From: Zeimonas sp964481165
GTDB taxonomy: Bacteria > Pseudomonadota > Gammaproteobacteria > Burkholderiales > Burkholderiaceae_E
Direction of reading: 5' to 3'
Length of the DNA: 30,817 bases
Assembly (NCBI GenBank): GCA_964481165.1
Contig: CAYZYC010000017.1
Span: forward strand, 1-30,817
Shown here: positions 26,433 through 30,817 of the stretch, piece by piece
Layout: every line of letters starts with the position of its first letter
Position numbering within the stretch: position 1 is the first letter of the stretch
Made by a program: the position numbers and the translations under genes
The notes under the pieces: model-generated
The model's database searches: none
Told to the model about the DNA's origin: nothing
What the model saw: only the letters and a program-made list of their open reading frames with translations

Positions 26433-27353
26433 TCAAGGCGAGGACGGCGACGTGCGCGCGCCGCTGTCGTCCGGCGGGCTCGCCACGGCCACCGGCATCG
26501 CCTGGTCGGGCGTGTGGATCGTGCGATGCGGGAAAGGAACCGAAAAGCCCTCGCGCTGGAAGGCCTCCTTCAGCCGTTTCAGGAACTCCCGGCGCACGCT
26601 CCACTGGTCCAGCGGAGGCGTCTTCAACCGCGCACGAATCGTCATCGCCGATTCGCCGAGATCGTCGACTCCGGCAATCTCGATCTCGCCGAGCACCTTC
26701 GCCTCGTATCCGGGCGCGCGGCGCAGTGCATCGGCGGTCTCGCGCATCACCTGGAAAACGCGATCGATGTCGTCGCGGTAGGACACCCGCATGTCGACGA
26801 CGGCGAACGCGAATTCGGTCGACATGTTGGTCACCGTCGTGATCAGGCCGTTGGAGACGTAGTGCACGCTGCCGTCGTAGGCGCGCAGCTTGGTACGGCG
26901 AAGGCTCAGCGATTCCACGACGCCGGACTTGCCGGCGACCTCCACGACATCGCCGACGCGGATCTGGTTCTCGACCAGGAGGAAGAAGCCGGTGAAGAAA
27001 TCCTTCACCAGGCTCTGCGCGCCGAAGCCGACGGCGATCCCGACCACGCCCGCCGCACCCAGGATCGGCCCGATCGCGACACCGAGCTGGTTCAGCACGA
27101 TCAACGCGGCGATGGTGACGATCAGCACCGACAACGACTGGCGGACGATCCTGCCGACCGTCTCGATCCGGCGTTTCTCCTCGATGCTCGCAGTGCGATC
27201 GGAGATACGCAGGAAGAATCGGCGCGTGACCCTCGTCGCGAGACTGCGCACGATCAACGCCGCCACGAAGACCACGACGATCGAGGCGAAGAAACGCCAC
27301 TCGTCGGCGAACGGAGTCCATAGCTGGCTCCATCCGGTCAGCTGCTCGTTCAT
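26433..27353 (-). CDS. MscS-type small-conductance mechanosensitive channel
   Basis: A 306-residue channel that releases solutes on sudden osmotic downshift. It has three membrane helices (about 20-38, 68-88 and 92-128). The pore helix GAAGVVGIAVGFGAQSLVKDFFTGFFLL shows the Gly/Ala packing pattern of MscS, and the beta domain starts IRVGDVVEVAG and continues through the conserved RRTKLRAYDGSVHYVSNG. It is close in size to E. coli MscS (286), with a short acidic and Pro-rich tail. It is the first gene of the four-gene minus-strand unit. A weak GGAG lies about ten bases before the ATG at 27351-27353, and a TATAAT element lies some 210 bases upstream. Confidence 0.93.
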   Translation of the reverse strand: MNEQLTGWSQLWTPFADEWRFFASIVVVFVAALIVRSLATRVTRRFFLRISDRTASIEEKRRIETVGRIVRQSLSVLIVTIAALIVLNQLGVAIGPILGAAGVVGIAVGFGAQSLVKDFFTGFFLLVENQIRVGDVVEVAGKSGVVESLSLRRTKLRAYDGSVHYVSNGLITTVTNMSTEFAFAVVDMRVSYRDDIDRVFQVMRETADALRRAPGYEAKVLGEIEIAGVDDLGESAMTIRARLKTPPLDQWSVRREFLKRLKEAFQREGFSVPFPHRTIHTPDQAMPVAVASPPDDSGARTSPSSP

Positions 27354-27562
27354 TCGATGCAGTCTCCGATCGGTGATGCCGTAAACGCCGAAGCGGCGCT
27401 TCGTGCTGGTCGGTGTCGCAGCGAGGCGGACTCGCTCGTGCGTGAACCGCTCGTGTTCGGCGGCCGTGCGCCCGAGAAGGCGGGGCGAGAGAAACGACCT
27501 GAGGCACCGGACGCAGTGCGCCGGCTCCGCGCTCGCGATGCGCTGCCGCGAGCCAGCGCGCG

Positions 27563-27568
27563 ATTATA
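27563..27568 (-). promoter_or_regulatory. Perfect -10 hexamer (TATAAT) facing the MscS operon
   Basis: The minus strand reads TATAAT, flanked on both sides by CGCGCG (27557-27562 and 27569-27574). This is the strongest -10 match in the region. No -35 consensus stands at the usual spacing, so an activator or an upstream site may be needed. Confidence 0.4.
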
Positions 27569-27624
27569 CGCGCGGCATCGGGTCGGCTTCGCGGCCCCCT
27601 GGCGGCCCTTTCGCACGGCGGTCA

Positions 27625-27645
27625 CGCGGGAACGATCGACCCGCG
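27625..27645. repeat. Inverted repeat CGCGGG-N9-CCCGCG upstream of the MscS promoter
   Basis: Six-base arms at 27625-27630 and 27640-27645 separated by AACGATCGA. It sits about 57-82 bases upstream of the TATAAT hexamer on the transcribed side, where an activator site would lie. It may equally be a chance GC-rich dyad. Confidence 0.4.
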
Positions 27646-27757
27646 CGTGGCAAATGAGCGACACGAAGCACGGGTCGGACGCCAAAGTCACGACAAGAGG
27701 ATTGCAGCGAGCCGCTCGTCGAACCAGAATGGGTCAGCGCAGCCAGGATCCCGCTCG

Positions 27758-28096
27758 ATGGGCGAGGACGCCATAACGATAACGACGCTCGCGTGGTCGC
27801 TTCTCGTCGTCGCAGCAATCGTGCGACGACGCTGGGTCGTCGCTTCCCGAAAGCGCGCTCGATTCGTCCGTGATCTCGAAGCCCGCCTCGCGCTCGGCGG
27901 GCCTGCCTACGTTCCGGTGATGACCTGCGAAGAAGCGCTGCGCGAGTTCGGCGTTGCCTGCGCATGCCACGACGACGGCGTGCACGACCGGCGTGCGGAG
28001 CGATCGGCCCCATGGTCGCCGGATGCGCCGGGTGCGTCGCGCAAGTCACCGGCCCCGGCCCCGCGACCCCGTACGACAGCGACGGTCCTTCGGTAG
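27758..28096 (+). CDS. Doubtful small hypothetical protein with one membrane helix
   Basis: I do not recognise this 112-residue frame. It begins MGEDAITITTLAWSLLVVAAIV followed by RRR, which looks like one membrane helix with a positive cytosolic flank, and then has a plausible stretch LEARLALGGPAYVPVMTCEEALREFG. After about residue 70 it becomes low-complexity (Pro/Arg/Ala). ATA and CGA codons are frequent, unlike the neighbouring genes. AGGA at 27745-27748 could be a weak ribosome-binding site. It may be a real orphan gene, the remnant of one, or chance. Confidence 0.3.
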   Translation: MGEDAITITTLAWSLLVVAAIVRRRWVVASRKRARFVRDLEARLALGGPAYVPVMTCEEALREFGVACACHDDGVHDRRAERSAPWSPDAPGASRKSPAPAPRPRTTATVLR

Positions 28097-28170
28097 CGCC
28101 GCCTCGCGACGCGAAGCCGCGTCGTGCCGGGCATCGAATTCGCTCGGCAAAGCTTCGCCCCATCCCCCAC

Positions 28171-28200
28171 TTGTCCCCGCCGTCCGTTTACGGGTATGCT
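28171..28200 (+). promoter_or_regulatory. Candidate sigma-70 promoter of the TetR gene
   Basis: TTGTCC (28171-28176) and TATGCT (28195-28200) are 18 bases apart. The predicted start of transcription is about 20 bases before the ATG at 28226. There is no clear Shine-Dalgarno, so the leader would be short. Confidence 0.45.
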
Positions 28201-28209
28201 CCAGAAATA

Positions 28210-28221
28210 GCACGGTCGTTC
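28210..28221. promoter_or_regulatory. Possible autoregulatory operator for the TetR protein
   Basis: GCACGGTCGTTC contains the dyad ACG-GT-CGT with an outer G/C pair, directly downstream of the proposed -10. Placement between promoter and start codon suits repression by the product of the adjacent gene, but the dyad is short. Confidence 0.3.
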
Positions 28222-28225
28222 GAAA

Positions 28226-28948
28226 ATGATGCGTAGCCCCGATCCAGCTCCCGCCGATTCGCCGCGCGCCGATTCGCCACCCGCGCACGGCGCCGTCGGC
28301 GCCGCACGCTCGCCGAAGGGGCGCGCAACGCGCGCCGCGATCGTCGCCGCGGCGCTCGACATGGCGGCACGCGGCGGTCTCGAGGCACTGACGATCGGCT
28401 CGCTCGCCGAGCGCATGCGCATGTCCAAGAGCGGCGTGTTCGCGCATTTCGGATCTCGCGAGGAACTGCAGATCGCCGTGCTGAAAGCCTACGAGCGACG
28501 TTTCGTCGACGACGTCCTGGTTGCCGCGCTGGGCGCCCGGCGAGGGCTGCCGCGGTTGCGCGCGATCTTCGACCGGTGGCTGCAGCGCACGACGCACGAG
28601 GCGGCCCGCGGATGCGTCTGGATCTCGGCAGCCACCGAATACGACGACCGCCCCGGTCCGGTGCGCGACGAACTGGTCGCGATGATCGGCTCGTGGCAGC
28701 GCGAATTCACCAGGGCGATCCGCCAGGCGATCGATACCGGAGACCTTGCCCCCGAACTGGAGCCGCAGGATCTGCTGTTCGAGATCTACGGCCTGATCCT
28801 GGTCCTGCATCACGACGGCCGGTTGCTCGGCAGCCCCGACGCGGTCGCACGCGCACGCCGCGCGTTCGAGCGGCTGATCGACGCGTCGCGCGCCCCCGGC
28901 GCCGCCGTCGCCGACGAAGCTCCCGAATCCCCGGCAGGAAGACCCTGA
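28226..28948 (+). CDS. TetR/AcrR family transcriptional regulator
   Basis: A 240-residue repressor-type regulator. After a Pro/Ala-rich lead of about 30 residues, the helix-turn-helix domain reads IVAAALDMAARGGLEALTIGSLAERMRMSKSGVFAHFGSREEL, with the FAHFGS recognition end typical of TetR. The C-terminal ligand domain contains GCVWISAATEYDDRPGPVRDEL. ATGs at 28226 and 28229 are both possible, and a start closer to the HTH cannot be excluded. It is followed in the same direction, 57 bases later, by an acyl-CoA dehydrogenase, so it probably senses an acyl-CoA or fatty acid and controls that unit. This is inference from context. Confidence 0.9.
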   Translation: MMRSPDPAPADSPRADSPPAHGAVGAARSPKGRATRAAIVAAALDMAARGGLEALTIGSLAERMRMSKSGVFAHFGSREELQIAVLKAYERRFVDDVLVAALGARRGLPRLRAIFDRWLQRTTHEAARGCVWISAATEYDDRPGPVRDELVAMIGSWQREFTRAIRQAIDTGDLAPELEPQDLLFEIYGLILVLHHDGRLLGSPDAVARARRAFERLIDASRAPGAAVADEAPESPAGRP

Positions 28949-29005
28949 CCGACGACGTCCCGATTTACCGATTCCTTCCCGAATCCGCTTCCGAGGAGAA
29001 AAGAC

Positions 29006-30790
29006 ATGGCCCGCTACACCCCGCCGCTGCGCGACATCCAGTTCGTGATGCACGAACTGCTCGATGTCGAAGGCACGCTGAAGACACTGCCCCCGCACGC
29101 CGAGACCGGCCGCGAACTGATCGACCAGGTCGTCGAGGAGGGCGGCAAGTTCTGCTCCGAAGTCCTGTTCCCGCTGAATCGATCGGGCGACGAGGAAGGC
29201 TGCCACTGGGACGACGGCGTGGTCACGACGCCGAAGGGATTCAAGCAGGCGTGGGAGCAGTTCAAGGAAGGCGGATGGCCGACGCTGACCTGCGACCCGG
29301 AATTCGGTGGGCAGGGGCTCCCGCTGGCGGTCAGCATCGCATTCCAGGAAATGATGAACTCGGCCAACCAGGCCTGGTCGATGTACCCGGGGCTCACGCA
29401 CGGTGCCTACGACTGCCTGCACGAACACGGGACTCCCGAGCAGAAGGCGCTCTACCTGCCGAGGCTCGTGTCGGGCGAGTGGATGGCGACGATGTGCCTG
29501 ACCGAGCCGCACTGCGGCACCGACCTGGGCATCCTGCGTTCGAAGGCGGAACCGCGGTCCGACGGCAGCTACCGGATCACCGGCAACAAGATCTTCATCT
29601 CGTCGGGCGAGCACGACCTCTCGGCGAACATCGTCCATCTCGTGCTGGCGCGGCTGCCCGATGCGCCGGAGGGAACACGCGGGATCTCGCTGTTCATCGT
29701 CCCGAAGTTCGTCCCTCATGCCGATGGCACGCTCGGCGACCGCAACGCCGTGCGGTGCTCGCGCATCGAGGAGAAGATGGGCATCCACGCGAACGCCACC
29801 TGCGCGATCGACTTCGACGGTGCCGCCGGCTGGCTCGTCGGCGAGCCGAACAAGGGTCTGCAGGCGATGTTCGTGATGATGAACGCCGCGCGCATCGGCG
29901 TCGGAATGCAGTCGCTCGGGCTGATGGAGGTCGCGTACCAGAACTCGCTCGACTACGCGCGCGAACGGTTGCAGATGCGTTCGCTGACGGGCGTCAAGGC
30001 GCCGGACAAGCCCGCCGACCCGATCATCGTGCACCCGGACGTGCGCCGGATGCTGCTCACGCAGAAGGCGTACGTCGAGGCGTCGCGCGCGTTCGCGTAC
30101 TGGATGGCGCTGCAGGCCGACGTCTCGCTGTACCACCCGGACGAATCCGTGCGCGCGGAAGCCGAGGAGATGCTCGCGCTGCTCACGCCGGTCGTGAAGG
30201 CCTTCATCACCGACAACGGCTTCGCGACGACGAACCTGGCGTTGCAGGTCTACGGCGGGCACGGCTACATCCGCGAGTGGGGGATGGAGCAGTACGTGCG
30301 CGATGCGCGGATCAACATGGTCTACGAGGGCACGAACACGGTGCAGTCGCTCGACCTGCTCGGTCGCAAGGTGCTGCAGGACAACGGCGCGAAGCTGCGC
30401 AGCTTCGGCAAGCTGATTGCCGGGTTCGTCGAAGCCGAAGGCACGAACGAAGCGATGGCCGAGTTCGTGAATCCGCTGGCCGACCTCGGGCAGAAGGTCG
30501 AGAAGCTGACGATGGAAGTCGGGATGAAGGCGCTCCAGAACCCCGACGAGGCCGGAGCCGCGGCAGTCGATTACCTGCGCGTGATCGGTCACCTGGTGCT
30601 CGGATACTTCTGGGCGCGCATGGCGCGCATCGCGCTCGACCACGCCGACTCCGACGACGTGTTCTATCGTGCGAAGCTGGCGACCGCGCGCTTCTACTTC
30701 GCCAAGCTGTTCCCCGAGACGGCTTCGCTGATCCGCACGGCACGGGCAGGCTCCGCGCCGTTGATGGACTTCGAAGCCGACATGTTCTGA
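29006..30790 (+). CDS. Long-form acyl-CoA dehydrogenase with extra C-terminal domain
   Basis: A 594-residue FAD enzyme catalysing alpha-beta dehydrogenation of an acyl-CoA. It is of the long class that carries an additional C-terminal domain after the core, in place of the usual 380-residue form. MCLTEPHCGTDLG is the FAD/substrate loop, and GGHGYIREWGMEQYVRDARINMVYEGTN holds the likely catalytic base E441. GAGGAGAA at 28993-29000 is a good ribosome-binding site. Proteins of this class include DmdC (methylthiopropionyl-CoA dehydrogenase) and general fatty-acyl enzymes; sequence reading alone cannot separate them, though the TetR neighbour suggests beta-oxidation. Confidence 0.92.
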   Translation: MARYTPPLRDIQFVMHELLDVEGTLKTLPPHAETGRELIDQVVEEGGKFCSEVLFPLNRSGDEEGCHWDDGVVTTPKGFKQAWEQFKEGGWPTLTCDPEFGGQGLPLAVSIAFQEMMNSANQAWSMYPGLTHGAYDCLHEHGTPEQKALYLPRLVSGEWMATMCLTEPHCGTDLGILRSKAEPRSDGSYRITGNKIFISSGEHDLSANIVHLVLARLPDAPEGTRGISLFIVPKFVPHADGTLGDRNAVRCSRIEEKMGIHANATCAIDFDGAAGWLVGEPNKGLQAMFVMMNAARIGVGMQSLGLMEVAYQNSLDYARERLQMRSLTGVKAPDKPADPIIVHPDVRRMLLTQKAYVEASRAFAYWMALQADVSLYHPDESVRAEAEEMLALLTPVVKAFITDNGFATTNLALQVYGGHGYIREWGMEQYVRDARINMVYEGTNTVQSLDLLGRKVLQDNGAKLRSFGKLIAGFVEAEGTNEAMAEFVNPLADLGQKVEKLTMEVGMKALQNPDEAGAAAVDYLRVIGHLVLGYFWARMARIALDHADSDDVFYRAKLATARFYFAKLFPETASLIRTARAGSAPLMDFEADMF

Positions 30791-30808
30791 CGAACCGGCA
30801 ACCTTCAC

Positions 30809-30813
30809 GAGGA
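30809..30813 (+). promoter_or_regulatory. Ribosome-binding site of a further gene beyond the right edge
   Basis: GAGGA lies 18 bases after the acyl-CoA dehydrogenase stop and just before the window end, so a co-directional gene most likely starts within a few bases of the edge. In related genomes this position is often taken by a 3-hydroxyacyl-CoA dehydrogenase; that is expectation only. Confidence 0.5.
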
Positions 30814-30817
30814 ACGC

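Larger units (their letters stand above)
27354..27757. other. Non-coding leader/promoter region ahead of the MscS operon
   Basis: Open frames here on both strands read as Arg/Ala-rich nonsense with no family resemblance, so I see no gene. The stretch holds a TATAAT hexamer facing the MscS gene (27563-27568, minus) embedded in a perfect palindromic frame, and an inverted repeat at 27625-27645. If the TATAAT is used, the MscS transcript would carry a leader of about 200 bases. No tRNA or recognisable riboswitch was seen. Confidence 0.6.

Noticed and set aside
23317..26781. Plus-strand open frame of 1154 codons opposite the ligase-antiporter group
   Set aside because: It covers four real genes on the opposite strand and reads as Arg/Glu/Asp/Gln-rich low-complexity sequence.
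27354..28225. tRNA or small RNA gene in the long gap
   Set aside because: No cloverleaf, no T-loop consensus and no terminator with T-run were found by reading both strands.
28046..30808. Minus-strand open frame of 920 codons opposite the TetR and acyl-CoA dehydrogenase genes
   Set aside because: It spans two unrelated real genes and the gap between them and has no recognisable domain, so it is a shadow.

Overview
The window is very GC-rich chromosomal DNA, densely packed with genes. Gene content and order point to a betaproteobacterium of the Burkholderiales type: uvrA divergent from an MFS gene followed by ssb; an fmdB-DUF502-aspS-nudB-YbhP-like block; ccoI-ccoS with a SafE-like membrane protein; and an acyl-CoA dehydrogenase with its own TetR gene. 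This placement rests on recognising families and gene order by eye, not on a database search. I see no tRNA, rRNA, insertion sequence, prophage or CRISPR array. The region reads as core chromosome.

Layout. (1) 1-3483, minus: a cytochrome cbb3 oxidase maturation group (SafE/TauE-like protein, CcoI copper ATPase, start of CcoS running off the left edge). (2) 3567-5401, plus: mtnA overlapping a FucA/Ald2-like class II aldolase, two steps of a methylthioadenosine/5-deoxyribose salvage shunt. (3) 5492-8455, minus: uvrA, divergent from an MFS exporter and ssb (8614-10357, plus). (4) 10361-11797, minus: a PaaK-like adenylate-forming ligase, divergent from thrH (11931-12545, plus). (5) 12615-18586, minus: a branched-chain amino-acid-type ABC operon, livG-livF-livH-livM plus two tandem, closely related periplasmic binding proteins, with stops and starts overlapping or a few bases apart. 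(6) 18704-23177, plus: fmdB-type zinc ribbon, DUF502 membrane protein, aspS, nudB, and a YbhP-like nuclease/phosphatase with a repeat-built N-terminus. (7) 23230-27353, minus: MscS-type channel, CPA2 cation/proton antiporter, YbdK-type glutamate ligase and class I gamma-glutamyl hydrolase. (8) 27354-28225: the only long stretch without a clear gene; it holds a probable promoter for the MscS operon, two inverted repeats and one doubtful small ORF. (9) 28226-30790, plus: TetR regulator and a 594-residue acyl-CoA dehydrogenase, with a ribosome-binding site at the right edge for a further gene.

The most interesting parts are the four-gene minus-strand module in (7), which couples two ion-flux proteins to an enzyme that makes and an enzyme that breaks gamma-glutamyl bonds, and the mtnA-aldolase pair in (2), which suggests methylthioadenosine disposal without the classical methionine salvage pathway. 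Very long open frames opposite or out of frame with real genes are common here and result from high GC at third codon positions.
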